From: AG25 sp035518815 | GTDB lineage: Bacteria; Gemmatimonadota; Gemmatimonadetes; Gemmatimonadales; GWC2-71-9 | Length of the DNA stretch: 64,000 nt | Direction: 5' to 3' | Assembly (NCBI GenBank): GCA_035518815.1 | Contig: DATIXG010000060.1 | Span: 62,001-126,000, forward strand | In this document: positions 8,692 to 16,862 of the stretch, piece after piece | How positions within the stretch are numbered: the first letter of the stretch is position 1 | Layout of the letters: every line of letters begins with the position of its first letter | Notes under the pieces: generated by a model | What the model saw: only the letters and a program-made list of their open reading frames with translations | Databases searched by the model: none | Told to the model about the DNA's origin: nothing | Program-made: the position numbers and the translations under genes

Positions 8692-8697
8692 TATACT
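8692..8697 (+). promoter_or_regulatory. -10 element, probable leaderless start
   Basis: TATACT lies at 8692-8697, and GTG codons in frame with the glycosyltransferase follow at 8700 and 8706. Initiation about 7 nt after the -10 would put the transcript start at or next to the GTG at 8706, leaving no room for a ribosome-binding site. Confidence 0.5.
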
Positions 8698-8705
8698 GCG
8701 TGCCT

Positions 8706-9902
8706 GTGTCTCCCGCGCTCCTCCTTGCGCAAGACTTCCCCCCGATGGGCGGCGGCATCGCGCGCTTTCACGGCGAGCTGGTCCGTCATTACCCCGCGGG
8801 CGAGCTGTTCGTCTCCACGCCGCAGGACCCCGACGCCGCCGAGGTGGACGCGCAGTTCGGCGGCGTCGTGGACCGTCTGCCGATCAGCCGCCGCGTCACC
8901 AAATCCCTGCCGGGACTCCTGTTTTGGTCGCGGCATGCATCAGCCCTGGCGCGTCGAAGTGGCGCCCGCTTCCTGTACTGCGGCAACATCAAGCCGGCAG
9001 GATACCCGGCGCGCTGGGTGCACGAGCGGACCGGCATCCCCTATTGCGTCTTCCTCTATGGCGCCGACCTCCTGTCGGAGCAGCATAAGTACCATGGCTC
9101 CGTCCTGAAGCGGCGCACCGCGCGCGCCATCCTCGGGGGCGCGGCGGCGCTCGTCGCCATCAGCACCTGGACGCGTGACCTCGCGCTCACGGTCCTGGGC
9201 GAGCTGGGGCTCGACGGCCACGGCCAGCGCCTGCGTGTCGTCCACCTCGGCACCGATCCCGAGCGGTTCCGACCTGGGATCGATGCGCGCGCATTGCGGG
9301 AGCGGCTCGGCCTCGAGGATGGAGGCGCGCGCTGGCTGCTCACCGTCGCGCGGCTCGAAATGCACAAGGGCGTGGACACCGTGCTGGGTGCGCTGCCCGC
9401 GATCCTTGAGCGCGCGCCCGACGTGCGCTACGCGGTCGCGGGGCGCGGACCCGCCCGCGAGCGCCTCGAAAAGCTCGCGCACAAGATCGGCGTGGCGGAC
9501 AAGGTGCGGTTTCTCGGCGAGGTGGGCGAGCACGACCTGCCCGCCCTCTACAACCTCGCGTCCGTCTACGTGGGCGCGTCACGCCGCGCCGATCGGATCA
9601 GCGTCGAGGGGTTCGGCATCTCGCTCGTCGAAGCGTCGGCGTGCGGGCTGCCCGTCGTGGCGGGAAATTCAGGTGGTGTCGCTGACGCCGTTCGAAATGG
9701 GGAGACGGGCCTGCTGGTCGAACCCGAGGACGGCGCCGCAGTGACCGAGGCAGTGTGCCGCCTGCTCGCCGACGAGCCTCTGGCCCAACGGCTCGCTGCC
9801 GCGGGCCGCCAGGAAGTCGAGCGCTACTACAACTGGGACCGGGTTGTGCGCGACTTGCGCGCAATCGAGAGCGAGGTCGAGGCAGCTAAGAAGCGGACGT
9901 AG
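8706..9902 (+). CDS. Family 4 glycosyltransferase
   Basis: A 398-residue GT-B enzyme. The N-terminus SPALLLAQDFPPMGGGIARF follows GTG 8706 (GTG 8700 is an alternative); the long frame upstream is antisense to the WaaE-like gene. The donor half shows LLTVARLEMHKGVDTVLGAL near residue 215, RFLGEVGEHDLPALYNLASV, and GFGISLVEASACGLPVVAGN, the EX7E-type block. It looks complete for the family and has no membrane helix. A -10 box sits directly before the start, so the message may be leaderless. The 3' end overlaps the convergent methyltransferase gene by 17 nt. Likely a mannosyl- or similar transferase of the surface glycan pathway. Confidence 0.85.
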   Translation: MSPALLLAQDFPPMGGGIARFHGELVRHYPAGELFVSTPQDPDAAEVDAQFGGVVDRLPISRRVTKSLPGLLFWSRHASALARRSGARFLYCGNIKPAGYPARWVHERTGIPYCVFLYGADLLSEQHKYHGSVLKRRTARAILGGAAALVAISTWTRDLALTVLGELGLDGHGQRLRVVHLGTDPERFRPGIDARALRERLGLEDGGARWLLTVARLEMHKGVDTVLGALPAILERAPDVRYAVAGRGPARERLEKLAHKIGVADKVRFLGEVGEHDLPALYNLASVYVGASRRADRISVEGFGISLVEASACGLPVVAGNSGGVADAVRNGETGLLVEPEDGAAVTEAVCRLLADEPLAQRLAAAGRQEVERYYNWDRVVRDLRAIESEVEAAKKRT

Positions 9903-10500
9903 CGGCCGGCGGCTCGATCCGGATGCTGTCATCCTGGATGCTGATGCGGGCGCCGGGCCGCTTGGCGAGCACGAACGCGCGGAGCTCGTCAATCGAGGGA
10001 TAGGCAGGATCGCTCCCGAACGCCCGCGCATCATCGATGACGATCACGTGCCCCAGGTCTCTGGCGCCGAGGATCTGGTCCAGCTCCTCGTAGATCGGGG
10101 TGTCTTTCTGTCCTCGCGCCGTCTCTCCCGCGGAGTAGTGTCCGTCCAGCCAGAACAGCGACGGTCGATCGAGCCGCTCCACCACACGACGCAACTCCGT
10201 GGCGCTGTCTCCCTGAATCAGCTCGACATGGGCAACGCGCTTGAACCGCTTCCGCGCCGCGGTGAATAGGTCCTGGCCCAGCTCGATGGAGACGATTTTC
10301 TCGAACACCGGCCGCATTGCCTCCACCATGTCGCCCCGATATGTCCCGGTCTCAACCAGCGTCCGCAGGCCGTAGCGCTCCGCGTATGCGCGCAGCAGCC
10401 GCTGTTTCACGATGTGCGGTGGAGGGACGGGGCGCCCGCGGCGCTCCCACTCCTCGAGCGTGCGCCGGTCCCGTCTCGCGCGAAGCCATTGGCGGATCAT
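9886..10500 (-). CDS. Class I SAM-dependent methyltransferase-like protein
   Basis: A 204-residue protein from ATG 10500 (MIRQWLRARRDRR). The core reads LVETGTYRGDMVEAMRPVF near residue 54, in the place of the SAM-binding glycine motif, then IVSIELGQDLFTAARKRF, whose acidic residue would hold the ribose, and SLFWLDGHYSAGETARG. This is the pattern of small methyltransferase-fold proteins found in glycan and secondary-metabolite loci, often left as hypothetical. Whether it still binds SAM is not certain because the first motif is ETGTYRG rather than GxGxG. It lies convergent with the GT4 gene (17-nt overlap) and divergent from the epimerase gene 63 nt away. Confidence 0.65.
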   Translation of the reverse strand: MIRQWLRARRDRRTLEEWERRGRPVPPPHIVKQRLLRAYAERYGLRTLVETGTYRGDMVEAMRPVFEKIVSIELGQDLFTAARKRFKRVAHVELIQGDSATELRRVVERLDRPSLFWLDGHYSAGETARGQKDTPIYEELDQILGARDLGHVIVIDDARAFGSDPAYPSIDELRAFVLAKRPGARISIQDDSIRIEPPAATSAS

Positions 10501-10547
10501 CGGTCCCGCAAAGCTAGCGCGCGCGACTGCGCGGCGCGGGATCGTGA

Positions 10548-10556
10548 TGCTATACT
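10548..10556 (+). promoter_or_regulatory. Extended -10 promoter, probable leaderless start
   Basis: TG at 10548-10549 plus TATACT at 10551-10556 form an extended -10 element. No -35 match is seen. The ATG of the epimerase gene follows 7 nt later at 10564, where transcription itself would begin. Confidence 0.55.
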
Positions 10557-10563
10557 GGTGGAC

Positions 10564-11544
10564 ATGAAACGAGCACTGGTGTGCGGCGCGGGCGGGTTCA
10601 TCGCGAGCCACCTGGTCACCCGGCTCAAGCGCGAGGGATACTGGGTCCGCGGCGTGGATGTGAAGCGGCCGGAGTTCTCACCCTCGACGGCCGACGAGTT
10701 CAAGCTGCACGACCTGCGGGAGCCCGACGCGTGCGCGGCCGCGCTCGCGCGGGACGGTGGCGCCTTCGACGAGGTCTATCAGCTCGCAGCCGACATGGGC
10801 GGGATGGGCTTCATCCATTCGGCCGAGTGCGAGATCATGCGCAACAACGCGCTGATCAATCTCAGCATGATCCACGCCGCCGCCGCCGCCGGGATCGAGC
10901 GCTACTTCTTCTCGTCCTCCGTGTGCATCTACCGCGACATGAAGCCCGGGGAGCCGGAGCTGACAGAGGCCCAAGCCTACCCCGCCATGCCGGACAACGA
11001 ATACGGCTGGGAGAAGCTCTACGCCGAGCGCGTGGCGCAGGCCTTTGGCAGAAAACACGGGTTCGCGGTGCGCATCGCGCGGTTTCAGAACTGCTACGGG
11101 CCCGATGGCACCTGGACGGGCGGGCGGGAAAAGGCCCCGGCTGCCATCTGCCGCAAGGTCGCCAGCTCGACGGACGGGACGATCGAGGTGTGGGGTGACG
11201 GCACGGCGATTCGTTCCTACACGTATGTCGACGACATGGTGGACGGCATCTATCGCCTGACGCACTCGGCGCTCGAAGGGCCCGTGAATATCGGGAGCCC
11301 TGAGTACGTCTCCGTCAACGAGCTGGTGAGAACCGTCGCCGACGTGGCCGGGAAGAGCATCAAGATCAAGCACGTCTCGGGCCCCGTCGGCGTGCAGTCG
11401 CGGAATTTCTCGAACGAGCGCATCTACTCGACCGGCTGGAAGTCGCGGTTCTCGCTCAAGGATGGCATTGCGCGCACCTATCCGTGGGTGCTCGCGCAGG
11501 TGCAGGCGCAGCGCAGTGGCGCCCGTTCGGCGGTCGTGGCATAG
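10564..11544 (+). CDS. GDP-mannose 3,5-epimerase-like sugar epimerase
   Basis: A 326-residue extended short-chain dehydrogenase. It has the NAD-binding CGAGGFIASHLVTRL at residues 6-20, the serine block FFSSSVCIYRDMKPGEPEL, and the catalytic pair as NEYGWEKLYAE (YxxxK, near 147). NCYGPDGTWTGGREKAPAA and WGDGTAIRSYTYVDDMV closely follow plant GDP-mannose 3,5-epimerase, which makes GDP-L-galactose; bacterial relatives act in polysaccharide pathways. ATG 10564 matches the family start exactly and lies next to an extended -10 box. The product would supply an activated sugar to the surrounding glycosyltransferases. Exact substrate stereochemistry is inferred from similarity of motifs only. Confidence 0.82.
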   Translation: MKRALVCGAGGFIASHLVTRLKREGYWVRGVDVKRPEFSPSTADEFKLHDLREPDACAAALARDGGAFDEVYQLAADMGGMGFIHSAECEIMRNNALINLSMIHAAAAAGIERYFFSSSVCIYRDMKPGEPELTEAQAYPAMPDNEYGWEKLYAERVAQAFGRKHGFAVRIARFQNCYGPDGTWTGGREKAPAAICRKVASSTDGTIEVWGDGTAIRSYTYVDDMVDGIYRLTHSALEGPVNIGSPEYVSVNELVRTVADVAGKSIKIKHVSGPVGVQSRNFSNERIYSTGWKSRFSLKDGIARTYPWVLAQVQAQRSGARSAVVA

Positions 11545-11548
11545 CCCT

Positions 11549-11588
11549 TACCGCCTCCTACCGCCTCCTACCGCTCCGTACCGTCACA
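11549..11588. repeat. Decanucleotide array
   Basis: Four 10-nt words starting TACCG (TACCGCCTCC twice, TACCGCTCCG, TACCGTCACA) fill the gap between the convergent epimerase and fucosyltransferase genes and overlap the stop codon of the latter. Confidence 0.6.
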
Positions 11589-12426
11589 CCCGGATCCATC
11601 CCTCCGGCACCACATCCCGGTCATCCACCCGTGCGTCGTTCATCCATCGGTTCGGCGCCAACACCACCTTGTCGGACCGCGGGTTCAGCCACGCCCCCCA
11701 CCAGCTGAAGCTGCTGTTGGCGAGAATGTGATGCCGGCATTTGCTCATCATGTCCAAGTCCCCGCAGGCGCTCCGTGCCGGACTTTGGCTCACGACCGTG
11801 GTCGGGTAGTCGAAGCGGAGGTTGTCAGCGACCCAACCGGGATCGTCTGAAAACAGGAACAGGTGAGGTTTCGCGACGCGCTCGGCCAGGCGCGCGACGC
11901 AGCTCGCGTAGTAGCCGGGCGTACAGACGCTCCGCTCGGGACTCCCGACGTAGTCCCCCCGGCGCACGTGCACGCTGACTGACTCGGTTGCCGTGATGTG
12001 CTTGAGCAGCTCCAGGCTGCGCGCGTCGGGCTCCCAGTTGATCGTGAAATCGCGCCGAATAGAGTCCGCGACGTCCGCGAAGTAACCCTCGCTCTGCCAA
12101 TATCCGTCCAAGTAAGTCCATGCGCTGGCATGCAGCACGCGTCGGTCGATCGGGGACAAGAAGCGCTCCCGCATCCAGCTCCAGCGGTACCCAAGCCTCA
12201 AGACCCGTCGGAGTCGAGATGCTTCTCGGATCTCCGCCAGCTCGGCCGGCGTAGCGAAGGGGACGTCGATGCTGAGCGCATCGAGCGCGTAGACACGGGC
12301 GGGCACGCTGCCGAACCAGGACACGTCGAGCTTCAGCGGCACCCGGCGCGTGAGCGCGAGGCGACGGGCGGCGGCGTACTGAAACATCTGGTTGCCGATC
12401 CCGCCCATGAGGCGCGTGATCACCAT
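11584..12426 (-). CDS. Family 11 fucosyltransferase (alpha-1,2 type)
   Basis: A 280-residue GT11 enzyme, which transfers a fucose or related sugar from its GDP donor to a glycan. The N-terminus ITRLMGGIGNQMFQYAAARR is the family hallmark, and VSVHVRRGDYVGSPE near residue 150 holds the HxRRGDY motif that binds the GDP-sugar. LANSSFSWWGAWLNP near 240 and VVLAPNRWM close the fold. It is full length for the family. It directly follows the patatin-ferredoxin gene, TGA next to ATG, so the two are almost certainly one transcript. With the GDP-sugar epimerase facing it, it points to a fucose- or galactose-decorated surface polysaccharide. Confidence 0.9.
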   Translation of the reverse strand: MVITRLMGGIGNQMFQYAAARRLALTRRVPLKLDVSWFGSVPARVYALDALSIDVPFATPAELAEIREASRLRRVLRLGYRWSWMRERFLSPIDRRVLHASAWTYLDGYWQSEGYFADVADSIRRDFTINWEPDARSLELLKHITATESVSVHVRRGDYVGSPERSVCTPGYYASCVARLAERVAKPHLFLFSDDPGWVADNLRFDYPTTVVSQSPARSACGDLDMMSKCRHHILANSSFSWWGAWLNPRSDKVVLAPNRWMNDARVDDRDVVPEGWIRV

Positions 12427-13491
12427 TCAGGAGGTGACGGGTGTCGGACGCGCGCTGATGGCGTAGGTGGGACAGTGCCGGATGAATCCGCCGTTCGTGG
12501 GCGACCACACCTGCTCGGGCTTGGTGACGACCGCCTTCCCCTCGGCGTCGAGCACGAACATCCCGCGCGGCGCGTGGATCAGGCAGGCGCCGCAGCCGAT
12601 GCAGCGCTCGCGCTGCACGCGCACGGTGACGCGGCGCTTCGGGTACACGCCCTGCTCGCCGTTCCTCGGCCAGTCCTGCGGATGGTCGAGGGCGGCCATG
12701 GCCTCCCGATAGCCTTCCTCCACCAGCTCCCGCAGGTGGTCGAACGAGAACGCCGAGATGTGCTCGACGCGGGGATGCATGAAGTAGATCGGCGGCGTGG
12801 TCCAGTGCTCGAGCTCCACCTCGAGCGCCGAGTGCATGGCGATCTCGGTGGCCCGCGCGAAGACCGCGGCGAACCCCTCGTCCTGCGTATCCGCGCGGAA
12901 CGCACTCGACGCCGACACGTCCACCGCGATCACGAGGTCCACGCCGGCGGTAGTCGCCGTCGCGACGGGCAGATTGTCGACGGTCGCGCCGTCCACGTAG
13001 TAGCGGCCCCGGATCTCGCGGGGCGGCAGGTAGCCGGGCATGGCGCAGGATGCGAACACGGCGTCCGCCACACGCACGTCCTCGAGACCCGGCAGGCCCC
13101 AAAACACCTGCATCCCGGAGTTGATGTCGACCGTGCTCACGATGAGGGGGCGAGGCAGGTCGCGGAACGTGATGTCGCCGACCACCGAGCTCAGCAGCTC
13201 GTCGAGCGGCTCGCGGCGGAACAGGGCGGGGGAGCGCATCCGCTTGAACGCCATGTCGGCGTGCGCGACCACGAAAATGTCGCGGCGGCGCAACCGGACG
13301 GCGATCTCGCGCAGCTCCTCTGAATCACGGCCGGCGGCCCAGGCGGCGCCCACGAGCGCGCCCACGCTGGTCCCGATCACGCACGTCGGCATGAGCCCGC
13401 GCTCCGCGAGGGCCTGGAGCACACCGATGTGCGCCAGCCCCTTCATGCCGCCCCCGCCGAGGACGAGGCTGAAGCGCGTGTTGGTGTTCAA
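12427..13491 (-). CDS. Patatin-like phospholipase fused to a ferredoxin domain
   Basis: A 354-residue two-part protein. Residues 1-270 are a patatin/RssA-type lipase: oxyanion loop GGGGMKGLAH near 12, nucleophile elbow IGTSVGALVG near 39, and the catalytic DGA in YVDGATVDNLP near 168. Residues 285-354 look like a small ferredoxin: RCIGCGACLIHAPRG with three cysteines in CxxCxxC spacing, then RHCPTYAI near the end with the fourth cysteine before proline, the arrangement of a single [4Fe-4S] site. No signal peptide or membrane segment is visible. Patatins cleave acyl chains from phospholipids; why one would carry an iron-sulfur cluster is unknown. It is the first gene of a pair with the GT11 gene. 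Confidence 0.85.
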   Translation of the reverse strand: MNTNTRFSLVLGGGGMKGLAHIGVLQALAERGLMPTCVIGTSVGALVGAAWAAGRDSEELREIAVRLRRRDIFVVAHADMAFKRMRSPALFRREPLDELLSSVVGDITFRDLPRPLIVSTVDINSGMQVFWGLPGLEDVRVADAVFASCAMPGYLPPREIRGRYYVDGATVDNLPVATATTAGVDLVIAVDVSASSAFRADTQDEGFAAVFARATEIAMHSALEVELEHWTTPPIYFMHPRVEHISAFSFDHLRELVEEGYREAMAALDHPQDWPRNGEQGVYPKRRVTVRVQRERCIGCGACLIHAPRGMFVLDAEGKAVVTKPEQVWSPTNGGFIRHCPTYAISARPTPVTS

Positions 13492-13576
13492 GTCGTGTCG
13501 CCCGCTTGCCCGGAAGGTCGGGCCCCGGGTAACGTACTCGCTGTCCCCATCTCCGCGCCACTTGCTGGCGGCTCCG

Positions 13577-14764
13577 GTGACCGAGATTACCTATCACCCC
13601 ACGCATCTCCGCGCTGTGAGCGAAAGCTTCCGCGCGTTGCGCGCCGCCGAATTTCCGTGGACCGCCGATACCGTCTACCTGAACAACGCGTCCATCGGAC
13701 CCATCCCCGAGCGGACGCGCCGGGCACTCGACGAATTCACGTCGAAGCGCACCGCGCCCCACCTCTTGCCCGATCGCGATCTCCTCGGCGGATTGCAGGC
13801 CGCCCGCGAGGCCGTGGCGCGCCTCGTGAATGCGGAGACTGGGGAGATCGCCCTCACGACCAACACTGGCGTCGGATTACACGCCGCCGCGCGCGCACTG
13901 CCCCTTAAACGCGGCGACGTCGTGCTCCTGTCCGATCGCGAGTTTCCCGCGATCGTCTACCCGTGGCTCCTGCTCAAGAACCAGGGGATCGAGGTCGAGC
14001 TGGCCCCGTGCACCGCCGAGGGATGGCCCGACGAGGACTACCTCGTGGAGCGACTCGAAGACCCGCGGGTGCGCGTGCTCGCGGTGTCGTTCGTCCAGTT
14101 CTCGAACGGGTACCGTTGCGATCTCGCGCGCCTCGGCGCCGCGTGCCGCGCGAACGGGACGTTTCTCGTGGTCGACGCCATTCAGGGGGTCGGCAACTCC
14201 GTGCTCGACGTACGGGAGACGCCGGTGGATATCCTCTCCTGCGGCGGGCAAAAGTGGCTTCTCTCTCCCTGGGGCACGGGGTTCCTCTATGTGCGCCGCG
14301 ACCTGGTGCGCGCGCTCGAACCCGCCGCGGCCGGGTGGATGGCCTTCGAGGGGACCGACGACTTCTCCCGCCTCACCGAGTACAATCCCACGTTCCGTTC
14401 CGACGCGCGCCGCTTCGAGATGGCGACCCTTCCCTATCAGGACTTCTGCGGAATGACGGTGTCCGTCGGGTTGCTGAACGAGCTGGGCATTCGCAACGTC
14501 GCCGAGCATACCCACCTGCTGCATGAGCCGGTGTGGCGGTGGGCCGACGAGCGGGGCGTCCGGGTCCGCTCCTGCCGCGACGAGGCGCACCGCTCCGCGA
14601 TCATCGCGGTCGCGCCCGAGCCGGCCGCCGAGGCATACCATGCGCTCAAGCGCGCCCACATCGTCTGCTCGCTGCGTGAGGGCGCGATCCGCCTCTCACC
14701 GCACTGCTACAACACGGTGGAAGAGATGGAGCGGGTGCTGGATGTGCTGGATGAGATAGAATGA
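13577..14764 (+). CDS. Class V aminotransferase family protein
   Basis: A 395-residue PLP-fold-I protein of the class V group (cysteine desulfurase, isopenicillin epimerase and kynureninase relatives). The start is taken as GTG 13577 (TEITYHPTHLRAV); GTG 13616 is possible. YLNNASIGPIPERTRRAL matches the family's cofactor-phosphate loop, FLVVDAIQGVGN gives the aspartate that holds the pyridine nitrogen, and LSCGGQKWLLSPWGTGFL carries the Schiff-base lysine. No cysteine loop of a dedicated desulfurase is evident, so a racemase/epimerase or lyase role is as likely. It starts back to back with the patatin gene. Substrate unknown. Confidence 0.82.
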   Translation: MTEITYHPTHLRAVSESFRALRAAEFPWTADTVYLNNASIGPIPERTRRALDEFTSKRTAPHLLPDRDLLGGLQAAREAVARLVNAETGEIALTTNTGVGLHAAARALPLKRGDVVLLSDREFPAIVYPWLLLKNQGIEVELAPCTAEGWPDEDYLVERLEDPRVRVLAVSFVQFSNGYRCDLARLGAACRANGTFLVVDAIQGVGNSVLDVRETPVDILSCGGQKWLLSPWGTGFLYVRRDLVRALEPAAAGWMAFEGTDDFSRLTEYNPTFRSDARRFEMATLPYQDFCGMTVSVGLLNELGIRNVAEHTHLLHEPVWRWADERGVRVRSCRDEAHRSAIIAVAPEPAAEAYHALKRAHIVCSLREGAIRLSPHCYNTVEEMERVLDVLDEIE

Positions 14765-14771
14765 CCGTTGC

Positions 14772-14838
14772 CAGTCGCTAAGACGCTAAGACGCCAGCGA
14801 GAAGCCAGACCTACCGACTTAGCGACTTAGCGTCTTGC
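14772..14838. repeat. Palindrome of octanucleotide words
   Basis: The left arm (14774-14793) is built of the 8-nt word CGCTAAGA in tandem; the right arm (14816-14838) is its inverse, TTAGCGAC and TTAGCGTC. The arms match imperfectly, including a shared GTTGC edge. The element fills the gap between two convergent genes and could also fold as a terminator hairpin. Confidence 0.65.
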
Positions 14839-15482
14839 AACGCCTCTCTGTGTTTGTCTGCCCACCACGCCCACGCCACAAACAACCACCCGAACACGAT
14901 CCCGCCGATCGCGAGCGCCGGCATGACGGGCGGCGGTGAGAACAGACTGCCTACGTAGCTCGCGACCAGCATCGCGATGAATCCCCAGAACGCGTAGCGC
15001 CCCACGCGGTCGCGGGCGCGCGTCGCGGCCAAGTAGACCCCGAGGCCCGCCGCGAACATGACGGATTCGATCGTTACCGTCCCAAGCACCGAGCCCCAAA
15101 GCCCCAGCCCCACCTTGGGCCCGCCCGGATACAGCGGCATGTCGGGTCGGTGCGTGACCCAGTCGAGTACCCAATGACTGAGCACGAGGAGCGCGACCAC
15201 CACCGCGCCCCGCGCGTACCCGGTGCGCCAGCGATACAGACCTCCGAACAGCGCCGCCCACAGCGCGAGCGCGAGCAGGCTGTGCGAGATCGGGTAGGAG
15301 TCGAACGTGTAGTTAAAAAATGGATTCGTCGCCGGGGCAGGGGTGGCCCGCTCCCAGCCGGTGAGCAGGAAAACGGGCCAGAGCATATCGGCGAGCGTCG
15401 GCGCCGCGATGAGTGGGCCGAGCGACGTGCGTGGCGCGATGCGCTTGGCCGCCAACCCCAGCGCGTAGTGACCGATGAACAT
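14811..15482 (-). CDS. Integral membrane protein, YdjM-like metal-dependent hydrolase fold
   Basis: A 223-residue multi-pass protein. Start MFIGHYALGLAAKRIAP, then PTLADMLWPVFLL, an ALW-rich helix, VLSHWVLDWVTHRPDMPL and several further hydrophobic helices, about five or six in all. The histidines and aspartates at the membrane edge (GHYALG, LADML, SHWVLDWVTHRPD) recall the YdjM/LexA-regulated membrane-bound hydrolase family, in which similar residues may bind metal; the enzymatic role of that family is unproven. It lies downstream of tyrS on the same strand with 57 nt between that hold two strong hairpins. I am confident it is a membrane protein, less so of the family. Confidence 0.6.
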   Translation of the reverse strand: MFIGHYALGLAAKRIAPRTSLGPLIAAPTLADMLWPVFLLTGWERATPAPATNPFFNYTFDSYPISHSLLALALWAALFGGLYRWRTGYARGAVVVALLVLSHWVLDWVTHRPDMPLYPGGPKVGLGLWGSVLGTVTIESVMFAAGLGVYLAATRARDRVGRYAFWGFIAMLVASYVGSLFSPPPVMPALAIGGIVFGWLFVAWAWWADKHREALQDAKSLSR

Positions 15483-15501
15483 GCGCGACCCCCTTTCGAA
15501 C

Positions 15502-15549
15502 GGCGTCCTTCAGGACGCCCACCGCGCCGAGCCCGGGCTTTAGCCCGGG
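15502..15549 (-). terminator. Two strong hairpins after tyrS
   Basis: GGCGTCC-TTCA-GGACGCC (15502-15519) and CCCGGGC-TTTA-GCCCGGG (about 15532-15549) are perfect 7-bp stems just beyond and over the tyrS stop codon. Neither has a long T-run, so they may be terminators or transcript-stabilising stems. Confidence 0.45.
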
Positions 15550-16793
15550 GATCCCCCGGACACGCGTATCAGCGCGTAGTCCTTCTTCCCTTTCCGCAGC
15601 AGCAGCTCGATGCCGCCAGGCCCTTTCCAGTCTTCCGGGCCCGGTCGCTGATCGACGTCGGTGACGCGCTCGTTGTTCACATAGATCCCGCCCTGCTGGA
15701 TCAGGCGTCGCGCTTCGCTCTTCGATTTGGCCAGGCCCGTTGCGACCAGTGCGTCCACAATCGTCTCGGGCCTGGCCGTGAGCGTGGTGACGGGCGCGTG
15801 CTGTCCGATGGCCTCGACCCCGGCATCGCCGAACAACGACTTGGCTGCCTGAACGACGCCCTTCGTGACGTCCTCACCATGCACCAAGGTCACGACGTCC
15901 TTGGCGAGCGCCTCCTGTGCCGCGCGCGCCCCAGGATTCCTGGCCTGGTCCGACATCAGCGAGCGGATGTCGTCGGCGGTCCTCAAGGTGAACAGCTTCA
16001 GGTAGCGCTCCACGTCGCGATCGTCGGTGTTCCGCCAGAACTGATACAGGTCGTACGGCCGCGTGAGGGCGGGATCGAGCCAGATCGCCCCCGCCTCCGT
16101 CTTGCCGAACTTGGCGCCGGCCGCCGTCGTGACGAGCGGCGCCACGAGCCCGTGCGCTTCGCTGCCCTCCACGCGCCGGACGAGATCGATCCCCGCGGTG
16201 ATGTTCCCCCACTGATCGCTCCCGCCCACCTGCAGCGTGCAGCGGTGCGTGCGGTACAGGTGGAGGAAATCGAATGCCTGAAGGAGCATGTAACTGAACT
16301 CGGTGAACGAAATGCCCGCTTCGAGCCGGCCCTGCACCGATTCCTTCTGCAGCATGATGTTCACCGTGAAGTGCTTCCCCACGTCCCGCAGGAAGTCGAT
16401 CAGGGGCTCCTTGCTCAACCAGTCGGCGTTGTTCAGGACGAGGGCCTGCGCGGGGCCGGGATCGAAATCGAGGAAGCGCTGCATCTGGTCGCGCTGGTGC
16501 TGCAGGTGCTCGCGGATCTGCTCCTTCGACAGGAGCTGCCGCTCGTTGCGCTTGCCGCTCGGATCGCCGATGAGGCCGGTCCCGCCGCCCATCAGCACGA
16601 TCGGCTTGTGTCCCGCCCGCTGGAAATGCCGGAGCAGCATGAGCGGCATCAGGTTTCCGAGCTGGAGGCTGCTCGCGGTAGGATCGAAGCCGCAGTAGAG
16701 GGTGGCGGGACCCTTGGCGAGGTGCGCCCGCAGCTGCGGCGTGGCCTGCTGGACGAAGCCCCGCCACTCGAGTTCGGCGAACAGGTCCGACAT
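15540..16793 (-). CDS. tyrS: Tyrosine--tRNA ligase
   Basis: A 417-residue class I aminoacyl-tRNA synthetase that charges tRNA-Tyr. The start ATG 16793 (MSDLFAELEWRGF) is the family's; the frame stays open far upstream, antisense to the PBP1A gene, and is not coding there. Seen are YCGFDPTASSLQLGNL (the HIGH region, here LQLGN), GGGTGLIGDPSGK, QVGGSDQWGNITAG for tyrosine binding, AKFGKTEAGAIWLD holding the KMSKS-like KFGKT loop, and a C-terminal S4 RNA-binding domain with KSKSEARRLIQQGGIYVN. KFGKS-type loops mark the TyrRS group common in Gram-negatives. It is divergently transcribed from the PBP1A gene. Confidence 0.97.
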   Translation of the reverse strand: MSDLFAELEWRGFVQQATPQLRAHLAKGPATLYCGFDPTASSLQLGNLMPLMLLRHFQRAGHKPIVLMGGGTGLIGDPSGKRNERQLLSKEQIREHLQHQRDQMQRFLDFDPGPAQALVLNNADWLSKEPLIDFLRDVGKHFTVNIMLQKESVQGRLEAGISFTEFSYMLLQAFDFLHLYRTHRCTLQVGGSDQWGNITAGIDLVRRVEGSEAHGLVAPLVTTAAGAKFGKTEAGAIWLDPALTRPYDLYQFWRNTDDRDVERYLKLFTLRTADDIRSLMSDQARNPGARAAQEALAKDVVTLVHGEDVTKGVVQAAKSLFGDAGVEAIGQHAPVTTLTARPETIVDALVATGLAKSKSEARRLIQQGGIYVNNERVTDVDQRPGPEDWKGPGGIELLLRKGKKDYALIRVSGGSPG

Positions 16794-16862
16794 GGCGCGG
16801 AATCGTAAGAGCGGGTGAAGACGCTGGCAAGCGTCCGACCCCCTTTGTAGGTTGTAGGTCCG

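Noticed and set aside
13040..13576. N-terminal extension of the class V aminotransferase
   Set aside because: It is antisense to the patatin gene, Ser/Arg-rich and not part of the PLP fold.
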